A DNA stretch of 64,000 nucleotides from the NCBI GenBank assembly GCA_002901265.1, contig PPHI01000001.1:496001-560000 (forward strand). The letters are read 5' to 3'. Positions 23,829 through 31,999 of this stretch are shown in pieces. The translations under genes and the position numbers were made by a program. Below the pieces are notes generated by a model. It was not told the origin of the DNA. It made no database searches and saw only the letters and a program-made list of their open reading frames with translations. This DNA is from Rhodopirellula baltica. Lineage in GTDB: Bacteria > Planctomycetota > Planctomycetia > Pirellulales > Pirellulaceae. Numbering within the stretch: the stretch's first letter is position 1; every line of letters starts with the position of its first letter.

Positions 23829-25507
23829 GATGTCCGGCCCCTGGTGGTTTGCCGGACGGGACGCGAGTTGATGGTCGAATGCAGTTCATCGTCGCTGATC
23901 GCGAGGCGAGAAAAATCGAAGGTCGAGTGTTCGTTGTACATTGATCGAAACCGGTCGACGCTTGCCGGGTCATAGCTGACATCGGCAATCAGCGTTTGGT
24001 GATCCATCGTGCGAGCGATTTCAAGGTCGATGCCGCCAGGATTGTTCTCTCGATCGACGATGTGCTTTCCACCCGCGAAGACATGTTGTGGCGAGCGGAA
24101 CATCGTCTCGGCGTTCTCGTCGGACTTGTAGACGACGACATCGGCAATCGCGCCAGCGGCGAGGTGACCTCGGTCGGAAAGCCCCAGGATTGCTGCGGGA
24201 GCCGACCGCGTCATCGTGGCAATCTCGGTGAGCGAATATTCGCGGTCGATGCCGGCAAGCGAGCTGGACGCCGCCGCGTCTTGATCGATTTCTGCGAGTG
24301 CAGTTTCGCGGAAGGTGCGGTCACACAACAGCCGGATCAAATGCGGGTACGCGGTAAACGGCGCCCCGTTGGGATGGTCGGTCGTCAAGAAAACTCGGCT
24401 TGGATCGTTGATCTTTAAAAACAACTCCAGTCCGATTGCCCACTGCAGCGCGTGGACGAATTGTTTCTTGCGGTAACGAAACGGCACCACGCCACAGCCG
24501 GCTTCACACTCGATGTCGGCGATCACTGATTTGCGAGGTGAAGCGTGACCGCGATTGTCGAACTGGTGCGGGGCGTCGGCGCTGATTGTGACCGTTTGAC
24601 CGAACATGATTTGCCCAACGTCGATTGTGACGTTTCGGTGCAAATGCAAAGCGGCAACCAGTTTTTCGGCGGCCGACGTCATGCCATGTTCGCCTTTGCC
24701 ATAGCAATGGAATTGGGCGTGCGTCAGGTGCACCGGGAAGCCGTCGGCGGCCATGATGGTTGCGAGCGTCGAATCGATGTTGCCGGGGACGCCTAGGTTG
24801 CTGCAGTGAATGTGCAGCGGATGGACCAAGCCGATTTCGTGGCAGGCTCGTGCGAGAACACGAATCACGTCGCCGGGAGTGATGCCGTAATGTGGATGCA
24901 GTTCGTTAACGTCCAAGTTGCGTTCGCCGAACTTAAACGCGGAGATCCCGCCTGCGTTGACAACTTTGACGGCGATGCTTTGTGTGGCGCGGACCATCCA
25001 GGCGACGTAATCGTTGATCAACGCTTGCGGACTGTTCGCGGCGATCAATCGCAGTAGCAGTTCGTCATTGCCAAGCAAACAAAAACCGCCGGTCGCTAGA
25101 CCCGGTATGTCAGCCATCTCGGCATGTGCCGCGCGGGCATTGCATGGGATCACGGCCGGTTCAAAGGCCACCGTGTATCCCATTTCCAAGTAACGTTGAC
25201 CGGTGATCGCGGCGGCCGGTAGGTAGTCGCAATCCATCGCTTGGCGACCGAGCTCGAACGCCTCTTGTTCCAAGCTGTCTTGCATCAGCAAACGTGCCAA
25301 GGACAGTTTGCCGCCGCTGATGTGCGTGTGGATATCGATACCGCCGGCCATGACGACGCAGCCGCTGGCATCGATCAATCGGTCTGCCGAATTCGAGTCC
25401 AGAGTTGCGGGCTCGACGATCCGATCGCCATCAATCCACAAGTCCTTCGTTTGGTCGGTTCCGGATTCCGGGTCGATGACTCGACCGCCTCGGATCAGTG
25501 TTTTCAT
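23825..25507 (-). CDS. fhcA: Formylmethanofuran dehydrogenase subunit A homologue (FhcA)
   Basis: 560 residues of the amidohydrolase superfamily. Metal ligands His60 and His62 appear in GGIDIHTHISGGKL, with further family blocks LHIHCSNLGVPGN, HLTHAQFHCYG and the late TTDHPNGAPFTAYPHLI. In bacterial H4MPT pathways FhcA hydrolyses formyl-methanofuran to formate as part of the FhcABCD complex. I start at the ATG at 25505-25507, which matches the family N-terminus; the frame stays open with a TTG at 25558 and an ATG at 25549. It is the first gene of the operon. FhcB, the fourth subunit, is not in this window. Confidence 0.94.
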   Translation of the reverse strand: MKTLIRGGRVIDPESGTDQTKDLWIDGDRIVEPATLDSNSADRLIDASGCVVMAGGIDIHTHISGGKLSLARLLMQDSLEQEAFELGRQAMDCDYLPAAAITGQRYLEMGYTVAFEPAVIPCNARAAHAEMADIPGLATGGFCLLGNDELLLRLIAANSPQALINDYVAWMVRATQSIAVKVVNAGGISAFKFGERNLDVNELHPHYGITPGDVIRVLARACHEIGLVHPLHIHCSNLGVPGNIDSTLATIMAADGFPVHLTHAQFHCYGKGEHGMTSAAEKLVAALHLHRNVTIDVGQIMFGQTVTISADAPHQFDNRGHASPRKSVIADIECEAGCGVVPFRYRKKQFVHALQWAIGLELFLKINDPSRVFLTTDHPNGAPFTAYPHLIRLLCDRTFRETALAEIDQDAAASSSLAGIDREYSLTEIATMTRSAPAAILGLSDRGHLAAGAIADVVVYKSDENAETMFRSPQHVFAGGKHIVDRENNPGGIDLEIARTMDHQTLIADVSYDPASVDRFRSMYNEHSTFDFSRLAISDDELHSTINSRPVRQTTRGRTS

Positions 25508-25720
25508 TCCGCGTTGTCGCCATCCTTCGTTGACAGCTGGAGGGATCATTTGCGTCAAAGCACCAATTCGCTAGGCTTATTCGTCGGCGGGGCGAGATCG
25601 GGGCAAGCTGGTTCCTGCGAGGGGCTTGGTGCTGTTGAGGCCCAGCAATGGTTTTAGTCTAAAAAATCGGTGCCTCCTTTGCATGGGGGCGGCAGCGAGC
25701 ACTCGGGAAGTAGGCACGAA
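25508..25720. promoter_or_regulatory. Divergent promoter region between fhcA and panB
   Basis: About 210 bases between two divergently read operons. It must carry both promoters unless one of the longer upstream starts of either gene is used. No boxes could be assigned with confidence. Confidence 0.4.
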
Positions 25721-26527
25721 ATGGGTTCTGACAATACGCCGTCACGCATCACGACACGATCGCTGCAGCTCCGTCGTGAGCGGGGGCAAGCGATTTCAAT
25801 GCTGACGGCTTACGATTTCCCGACGGCAAAATTTCTCGACGAAGCCGGTATCGACATCTTACTGGTTGGCGACACGGTGGCGATGGTCGTGGGCGGGCAC
25901 GAAACCACGCTGCCGGCGACGATGGATCAGATGATCTATCACTCCGAAATGGTCGGACGGGCTGCCAAACGAGCCATGGTGGTGGTCGATTTGCCGTTCC
26001 CCGAAGGCCAGTTACAGGTCAGCCGCAGTATCGAAGCCGGCGCCCGTGTGCTGCAGGAAACCAAGTGTCACGCGGTCAAGTTGGAAGGCGGCGCCGAACA
26101 GGCACCGCGTATCGAAGCGATGGTGACTGCGGGAATTCCCGTGATGGCGCATGTCGGTTTACGGCCGCAAAACATTCACGTCGATGGCGGCTACCGCGTT
26201 CAGCGCGAACAGGAAAAGCTAATTCACGACGCCAAAGCTGCGGAAAGTGCCGGGGCGTTTGCAGTTTTGATCGAGTGCGTGCCAGAGAGCGTTGCCGCGG
26301 CCATTCACGACGCGGTTTCGGTGCCGACCATTGGGATTGGTGCCGGCGGTGGGACGACGGGGCAAGTTCTCGTGACCCACGATCTCATCGGGCTGACGGC
26401 CGGATACACTCCCAAGTTCGTTAGGACCTATGCTTCGGTCGGTGAAACCATCCGCCAAGCGGCGGAGGCCTTTCGGCAATCCGTCGAGGACGGCAGTTTT
26501 CCCGGCCCAGACGAGTCGTTCAAGTAA
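25721..26527 (+). CDS. panB: 3-methyl-2-oxobutanoate hydroxymethyltransferase (PanB)
   Basis: 268 residues, normal for the family. It adds a hydroxymethyl group from 5,10-methylene-tetrahydrofolate to alpha-ketoisovalerate, giving ketopantoate for pantothenate and CoA synthesis. Motifs: MLTAYDFPTAKFLDEAGID, metal Asp51 in LLVGDTVAMVV, KLEGG, MAHVGLRPQ, and the late IGIGAGGGTTGQVLVTHDLIGL. The ATG at 25721 is preceded by GGAAGTAGG; the frame is open 17 codons upstream from a GTG, which I consider non-coding. pepF follows 67 bases later on the same strand. Confidence 0.96.
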   Translation: MGSDNTPSRITTRSLQLRRERGQAISMLTAYDFPTAKFLDEAGIDILLVGDTVAMVVGGHETTLPATMDQMIYHSEMVGRAAKRAMVVVDLPFPEGQLQVSRSIEAGARVLQETKCHAVKLEGGAEQAPRIEAMVTAGIPVMAHVGLRPQNIHVDGGYRVQREQEKLIHDAKAAESAGAFAVLIECVPESVAAAIHDAVSVPTIGIGAGGGTTGQVLVTHDLIGLTAGYTPKFVRTYASVGETIRQAAEAFRQSVEDGSFPGPDESFK

Positions 26528-26594
26528 TCGTGCCCTTGTGCCGATGCTCGACTCTAACCGTTTCTTCGTCAATTCCTTTTCCAATAAGCCCAAT

Positions 26595-28352
26595 ATGTCT
26601 ACCGCTTCGCCAACTGCATCCAAATTGCCGCCACGATCCGAAGTTTCTGCCGAGGATTGCTGGGACCTTTCGACCTTGTTCGAAAACGACGAGCAATGGG
26701 AAGAAGCGTTTAAGGCTTTGGATGGAAAAATCGCGACCTACGAAACCTTCAAAGGCCGTCTCGGTGAATCGGCAGCGGTGCTTCGCGAAGCGATGGAATT
26801 CGACAACCAGTTTTCTCGGGACAGCGAACGCGTCGCGATTTACGCGTTTCTGAAAACGACCGAGGATCAAGGCAACAGCGACTACCAAGCGATGAAGTCG
26901 CGGTTCCAGAACTTGGCCGTCCGCGCCAGCCAAGCGGGCAGCTACTGGTCGCCGGAACTGTTGGCGATCGAGCCAGAGACGATGGACACGCTGGTTGCCG
27001 ATCCCTTGCTCGAACCGTACCGGTTGGAACTGGAACGCTTGCTCCGCCGTCGCCCCCACACGCTGACCGATCGTGAAGAACGATTGCTCGCGATGCAGGG
27101 CGAGATGGCATCTGCCGCCGGAAACGCGTTCCGCCAATTGAACGACGTCGATCTTCGATTCGGAACGGTCAAAGACGAAGAAGGCAATGAGCAAGAGTTG
27201 TCGCACGCGACGTTCATCCAAATGTTGCACAAGCCGAAACGCAAAGTCCGACGTGAAGCGTTTCAGCAGTATTACAAAGAAATCGAAGAGCACGAAAACA
27301 CATTGGCCGCGACGCTGGCGGGCAGTATTCACAGCGACGTGTACTATGCTCGCGCTCGCAACCACGAAAGCGCGTTGCACGGCGCGTTGTTCCCCGACAA
27401 TGTGCCGGTCAGTGTTTACGACAATTTGATTTCGGCAGTCCGTGACTCGCTGCCAAGCGTGCACGAATACTTTGACGTCCGCCGCCGCAAGATGGAACTG
27501 CCGGACATTCACCATTACGACACGTACGTTCCGATCCTGAGCGATATGAAAAAGGAACACACGTGGGACCAAGCGGTCAACGTGGTGATCGAATCGCTGG
27601 CACCACTGGGCGATGAGTACACCACCGTGCTCGAAAAGGGCCTGCGTGGACGCTGGGCGGACCGCTATCCCAATCGTGGCAAGCAAAGTGGCGCGTTCAG
27701 CTGCGGTTCCTTCGACGGTGCACCGTACATCTTGATGAATTTCAAAACCGACGTGTTGAACGACGTTTACACGCTGACGCACGAAGCCGGGCACTCGATG
27801 CACAGCTGGTACTCGGCCAACAATCAGCCGTTTCAGTACTACAACTACACGATCTTTGTCGCCGAAGTTGCCAGTACGTTCAACGAGCAACTGCTCACCG
27901 AGCATTTGCTGAAAAATGCGACCAGCGATGCCGAACGCGCGTTTCTGATCAACAACGAGCTGGACGGGATTCGTGCAACCGTTGTGCGTCAGACGATGTT
28001 TGCCGAGTTCGAAAAACGCACCCACGAGATGGCCGAAGCGGGCGAGCCACTGACGGTCGCTTCGATGCGAGCGGTGTATCGTGAACTGCTCGACGCGTAC
28101 TTCGGACCAGACTTTGTGGTCGACAAAGAACTGGAGCTGGAATGCTTCCGCATCCCGCACTTCTATCGCGCGTTTTACGTTTACAAGTATGCCACGGGGC
28201 TGAGTGCCGCGGTCGCGTTGTCACGCCGCGTGCTCGAAGGCGGCCAGGCCGAACTGGACGACTATCTAAAGTTCTTGTCGGGCGGTTGCAGCAAAGATCC
28301 GTTGGACTTGTTGCGTGACGCGGGCGTCGACATGGAAAGCCTGAACCGGTGA
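26595..28352 (+). CDS. pepF: Oligoendopeptidase F (M3 family zinc metallopeptidase)
   Basis: 585 residues. The zinc motif HEAGH is at about 396-400 (LTHEAGHSMHSWYS), followed by the third ligand region ASTFNEQLL. The substrate-binding C-terminal block FYVYKYATGLSAAVALSRRVL and the N-terminal WDLSTLF are typical of PepF. It degrades short oligopeptides in the cytoplasm; no signal peptide is visible. The frame extends upstream into panB, with other ATGs at 26544 and earlier; 26595 (MSTASPTASKL) fits the family N-terminus best, although no strong ribosome site supports either. Confidence 0.95.
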   Translation: MSTASPTASKLPPRSEVSAEDCWDLSTLFENDEQWEEAFKALDGKIATYETFKGRLGESAAVLREAMEFDNQFSRDSERVAIYAFLKTTEDQGNSDYQAMKSRFQNLAVRASQAGSYWSPELLAIEPETMDTLVADPLLEPYRLELERLLRRRPHTLTDREERLLAMQGEMASAAGNAFRQLNDVDLRFGTVKDEEGNEQELSHATFIQMLHKPKRKVRREAFQQYYKEIEEHENTLAATLAGSIHSDVYYARARNHESALHGALFPDNVPVSVYDNLISAVRDSLPSVHEYFDVRRRKMELPDIHHYDTYVPILSDMKKEHTWDQAVNVVIESLAPLGDEYTTVLEKGLRGRWADRYPNRGKQSGAFSCGSFDGAPYILMNFKTDVLNDVYTLTHEAGHSMHSWYSANNQPFQYYNYTIFVAEVASTFNEQLLTEHLLKNATSDAERAFLINNELDGIRATVVRQTMFAEFEKRTHEMAEAGEPLTVASMRAVYRELLDAYFGPDFVVDKELELECFRIPHFYRAFYVYKYATGLSAAVALSRRVLEGGQAELDDYLKFLSGGCSKDPLDLLRDAGVDMESLNR

Positions 28353-28404
28353 AGACGACACTGGACCGCTTCAAGCAACTGACAAAAGAACTGGACGAAC
28401 TCCT

Positions 28405-29079
28405 TTGACCGAAACGCCACGTCGCCAATCACGTGGAACTGAAAAGCCGATCCGATTAACGAAGCAAGCGATCGCCGCAGGGGCGGTCGAGCTCGCCAAA
28501 CGCGATCCGGCACTGCAAACCGTCTTGGATCGGTTTGGGCCGCCGCCACTGCTGCGGCGGCCGGCCACGTTTGCGACGCTGGTGCATATCATTCTGGAGC
28601 AGCAGGTTTCGGTCGAGTCGGCGAAGTCGACCAACGACAAGCTGACGGCACATTGTGGCGGGCGTGTTTCGCCGCAAAGCATTCTTGAACTCGATGAAGA
28701 CGGCCTACGGCAACTCGGATTCAGCCGTCAGAAAGCTCATTACGCCGTCGGCTTGGCGCGAGACTGTGTGTCGGGCGTTTTTAAAGTCGATTCGCTCAGT
28801 CGTTTGCCCGATGAACGCGTTCGCGAGTTGATCGTCCAGCGAAAGGGGCTGGGCAATTGGTCTGCGGACGTGTTCATGATGATGGGGTTGCTACGTCCGG
28901 ATATCTTGCCGGTGGGTGATTTGGCTTTCGTCAAAGGCTTGGGCGAGATCGATCAATGTGAATACGCCGGCAATGATCAGATCATCGAAAGGGCGGAACT
29001 TTGGCGGCCGCTGCGCAGCATTGCCACGCGGATGGTGTGGCAATGGTATGTTCAACAGCGTGGTCGCGACATCTTTTGA
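28405..29079 (+). CDS. DNA-3-methyladenine glycosylase II family (AlkA-like HhH-GPD) base-excision enzyme
   Basis: 224 residues. The HhH-GPD fold is visible: LVHIILEQQVS at about 59-69, the helix-hairpin-helix LIVQRKGLGNWSADVFMMM (about 142-160), and the catalytic Asp172 in LPVGDLAF. It excises alkylated purines from DNA to leave an abasic site. It lacks the N-terminal TATA-like domain of E. coli AlkA, as do most short bacterial homologues. The start is a TTG at 28405, the only start giving the full domain; it lies 50 bases after pepF and may be in the same operon. Confidence 0.9.
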   Translation: MTETPRRQSRGTEKPIRLTKQAIAAGAVELAKRDPALQTVLDRFGPPPLLRRPATFATLVHIILEQQVSVESAKSTNDKLTAHCGGRVSPQSILELDEDGLRQLGFSRQKAHYAVGLARDCVSGVFKVDSLSRLPDERVRELIVQRKGLGNWSADVFMMMGLLRPDILPVGDLAFVKGLGEIDQCEYAGNDQIIERAELWRPLRSIATRMVWQWYVQQRGRDIF

Positions 29080-29125
29080 TCGATCGCGTGTCTCTAGGTA
29101 ATTCAATCCAGGCGGTTCTGTATTC

Positions 29126-30706
29126 ATGGCCAAATTGACGTTCTGCGGCGCGGCGGGCACGGTCACCGGTTCTTGCTCGTTGATCGAAACCGGTTCACAT
29201 CGTTTCTTAATCGATTGCGGTTTGTTTCAAGGCAGCAAAACGACGCAAGAGTTGAATTATGAATCGTTCCCGTTCGATCCGACGAAGATCGATTTCTTGC
29301 TTTTGACCCATGCCCATATCGATCACTCGGGACTATTGCCAAAACTGGTCAAGCAGGGATTTAAGGGGCGGATCTATGCGACCGAGCCGACGTATGACTT
29401 GCTGAAATTCATGCTGCCGGATTCGGCGCATATTCAAGAGTCCGGCGTCAAGCGGCACAACACCAAGCGGCGACGGCGTGGGCTGTCGATGGTCAAGCCG
29501 ATTTACACCATCGAGGACGCCGAAGCGACGCTCAAGCTGTTCAATCATCAGCCTTATGAAAGCTGGTTCGGTCCGGAAGACGGCATCAAGGCTCGGTTTT
29601 GGAACGCCGGTCACTTGTTGGGGTCGGCATCGATTGAGTTGCAGATCGACGAAGGAAATGACACTCCGTTGACGCTGTTGTTCTCTGGCGATTTGGGGCC
29701 AGAGGAAAAGGTGTTTCACCCCGGTCCCGATGCGCCGGTCGGCTACGACTACATCGTTTGCGAATCGACGTATGGCAATCGCGACCGCGACGATTACACC
29801 TTGGCACGTCGACGTGCGGCAATCCGTGACGAGCTGGTCGAAGCACTTGGCCGTGGTGGCAACGTCGTGATCCCTTCGTTCGCGGTCGAACGCAGCCAAG
29901 AGTTGTTGCACGACATCGGTTACTTGCTTGCCAACGGCGAGATCCCACAAGCGAGCGTGTATTTGGATTCGCCTATGGCACGCCGCGCGACCGAGGTGTT
30001 CATGAAATACGCTGGCGAGCTCGAAGACGTCGAAGTCGACGAAGAGAAGTTATTCCGGCACGAACAATTTCACTTGGTCCAGTCGCTCGAAGAGAGCAAG
30101 GCGGTCAACGCGATCAAACGCGGTGCGATCATCATTTCCGCCAGCGGGATGTGCAACGCCGGACGGATCAAGCATCACCTGCGCTACAACATCCATCGGC
30201 CGGAGTGCACGGTGTTGTTCGTCGGTTATCAATCGCCAGGGACACTCGGGCACATCATCAGCAGTGGTGCCAAAGAAGTGCGAATTCACGGTGCGACGTA
30301 CAAAGTCCGCGCTAACATCCGCAGCCTCGGCAATTATTCGGCCCATGCCGACCAACAGGAACTGCTCGATTGGATTCTGGCCCGTTGCCCGATCAACGGC
30401 GGGTTGTTCCTGAACCATGGTGAAGACGACGCACGGGCGATGTTGCGTGATCTGTTGGGCGAACGTGGTTTGGACGTCGAGCGGATTCACATGCCGACCT
30501 TTGACGAGACCTACGAGCTGAAACCGGGGACGGGACCGCTTTCGAAAGGCGTCGCCGAGCCACGATTGGACCTTGACCATGTGGCCCATGACTGGCACAA
30601 CGATTACGCAGAATTCATGATCGGATTGACGCAGGCACTCGAACGCTCGACCGATCGCGAAAAATACGATCTGATCGCTCAATTAAAGTCCCGCTTGCCG
30701 CAATAA
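29126..30706 (+). CDS. Metallo-beta-lactamase/beta-CASP exonuclease-like hydrolase
   Basis: 526 residues. The MBL zinc motif is THAHIDHSG (His62, His64, Asp66, His67), with later GHLLGSASIEL and the GDLG block. The beta-CASP and RMMBL parts follow: CESTYGNR, DSPMARRATEVF, ISASGMCNAGRIKHHL, and ANIRSLGNYSAHADQQELL near the end. Homologues (CPSF/YSH1-like, TTHA0252 type) act on RNA. The C-terminal 60 residues beyond the RMMBL domain are longer than in short bacterial homologues. Role in RNA processing is from the family; substrate unknown. Confidence 0.93.
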   Translation: MAKLTFCGAAGTVTGSCSLIETGSHRFLIDCGLFQGSKTTQELNYESFPFDPTKIDFLLLTHAHIDHSGLLPKLVKQGFKGRIYATEPTYDLLKFMLPDSAHIQESGVKRHNTKRRRRGLSMVKPIYTIEDAEATLKLFNHQPYESWFGPEDGIKARFWNAGHLLGSASIELQIDEGNDTPLTLLFSGDLGPEEKVFHPGPDAPVGYDYIVCESTYGNRDRDDYTLARRRAAIRDELVEALGRGGNVVIPSFAVERSQELLHDIGYLLANGEIPQASVYLDSPMARRATEVFMKYAGELEDVEVDEEKLFRHEQFHLVQSLEESKAVNAIKRGAIIISASGMCNAGRIKHHLRYNIHRPECTVLFVGYQSPGTLGHIISSGAKEVRIHGATYKVRANIRSLGNYSAHADQQELLDWILARCPINGGLFLNHGEDDARAMLRDLLGERGLDVERIHMPTFDETYELKPGTGPLSKGVAEPRLDLDHVAHDWHNDYAEFMIGLTQALERSTDREKYDLIAQLKSRLPQ

Positions 30707-30758
30707 TGCCGGCCACCTGATTGGGACCACTGACCTTTTAGCCACGACGGAGTGACCG

Positions 30759-31724
30759 TTGAACGTTAGCGACTTTTTGGAACAGCATTACCGTCACTTC
30801 AACGCCCGCGAGACTTTGGCGGCGGCCAAGGCGTACCGTGAATTTATCGATGCGAAAGACGGGCGGATGATGGTCACGCTGGCGGGGGCGATGAGCACCG
30901 GCGAATTGGGGCTGTCGCTGGCCGAAATGATTCGCCAGGGCAAGGTCCATGCGGTCACCTGCACCGCCGCCAACCTGGAAGAAGACATTTTCAACTTGGT
31001 CGCCCATGACGAATACCGCGTCATCGAAGACTGGCGGGCACTGTCGGCCGACGACGAAGAAAAGCTGCTCGACGAAGGATTCAACCGCGTCACCGACACC
31101 TGCATTCCCGAAACGGTGATGCGGCATATCGAGGCTCGCTTGTTGAACCTGTGGAAGCGGGCGGCCGCGGAAGGCAAGCCGCGGACCCCAGCGGAATTCA
31201 TGTTCGAATTGCTGGACGATCCCGATCTGCCGCAGCATTTCCAAGTTCCACGCGAGAACAGCTGGTTGGCCGCGGCAAAGGACGCCGGCATACCGGTTTA
31301 TGTTCCCGGCGTCGAAGACAGCACCATGGGAAATATCTTCACCGCCCGCGTGATCGACGGAAGTTTGTCGACGCACGCCGCGATGCACCACGGCACCGTG
31401 CAACTGCAGCGTTTGTCGGAGTGGTACCAAGAGACTTCGGCGAAACACCCGATCGGGTTCTTCCAGATCGGCGGGGGGATCGCCGGCGACTTCCCGATTT
31501 GCGTGGTCCCGATGATGCGTCAGGATTTAAAGCTGGACATCCCGCTGTGGTCGTATTTCTGCCAGATCAGCGACGCCCAGCCCAGCTATGGCGGATACAG
31601 CGGTGCGGTTCCCAACGAGAAAATCACGTGGGAGAAACTGTCGCGTGACACGCCAAAGTTCATGGTGCAAAGCGATGCCACGATCGTCGCGCCGCTGATC
31701 TTTGCCTACGTTTTGGGCTGGTGA
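30759..31724 (+). CDS. Deoxyhypusine synthase-like protein lacking the canonical lysine
   Basis: 321 residues of the deoxyhypusine synthase family. Visible blocks: MVTLAGAMSTGELGLSLAEM, the NAD-site-like VTCTAANLEED (about 67-77), VEDSTMGNIFTARV and QIGGGIAGDFPICVVPMM (237-253). In eukaryotic enzymes the segment after GGG carries the lysine that forms the enzyme-aminobutyl intermediate; here residues 241-248 are IAGDFPIC and contain no lysine. Bacteria have no hypusine-bearing eIF5A; related bacterial proteins act in polyamine synthesis or are uncharacterised. The start is a TTG at 30759 with GGAGTG five bases upstream. Confidence 0.88.
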   Translation: MNVSDFLEQHYRHFNARETLAAAKAYREFIDAKDGRMMVTLAGAMSTGELGLSLAEMIRQGKVHAVTCTAANLEEDIFNLVAHDEYRVIEDWRALSADDEEKLLDEGFNRVTDTCIPETVMRHIEARLLNLWKRAAAEGKPRTPAEFMFELLDDPDLPQHFQVPRENSWLAAAKDAGIPVYVPGVEDSTMGNIFTARVIDGSLSTHAAMHHGTVQLQRLSEWYQETSAKHPIGFFQIGGGIAGDFPICVVPMMRQDLKLDIPLWSYFCQISDAQPSYGGYSGAVPNEKITWEKLSRDTPKFMVQSDATIVAPLIFAYVLGW

Positions 31725-31999
31725 TCCGCCCGCGGTCGCATGGGATGGTCGGGTGACCCACCGGTTGCCGGGCGCCGAATAATTTTTCGCGGAATCAAAC
31801 GAGATGCTCCGATCGACGGTCCGTCTGGTCGGTCGCGGTCAAGTTTGATGCCTGCAATCGACGATGAACCACACGAATAGCCGCATGCCGTGCTGTCGTT
31901 GTGCATCCCATCGGCTACCATTGCGTGACGGCGGGGGGAAAGTCTCCCGCCGCACTTTGTCCGTCCACACCGCTTGTTTTCCTACAGATCCAGTCGCCC

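Noticed and set aside
26520-28160. 546-codon open frame antisense to pepF
   Set aside because: pepF is a clear M3 peptidase on the plus strand with HEAGH; the antisense frame is a result of strong third-position bias.
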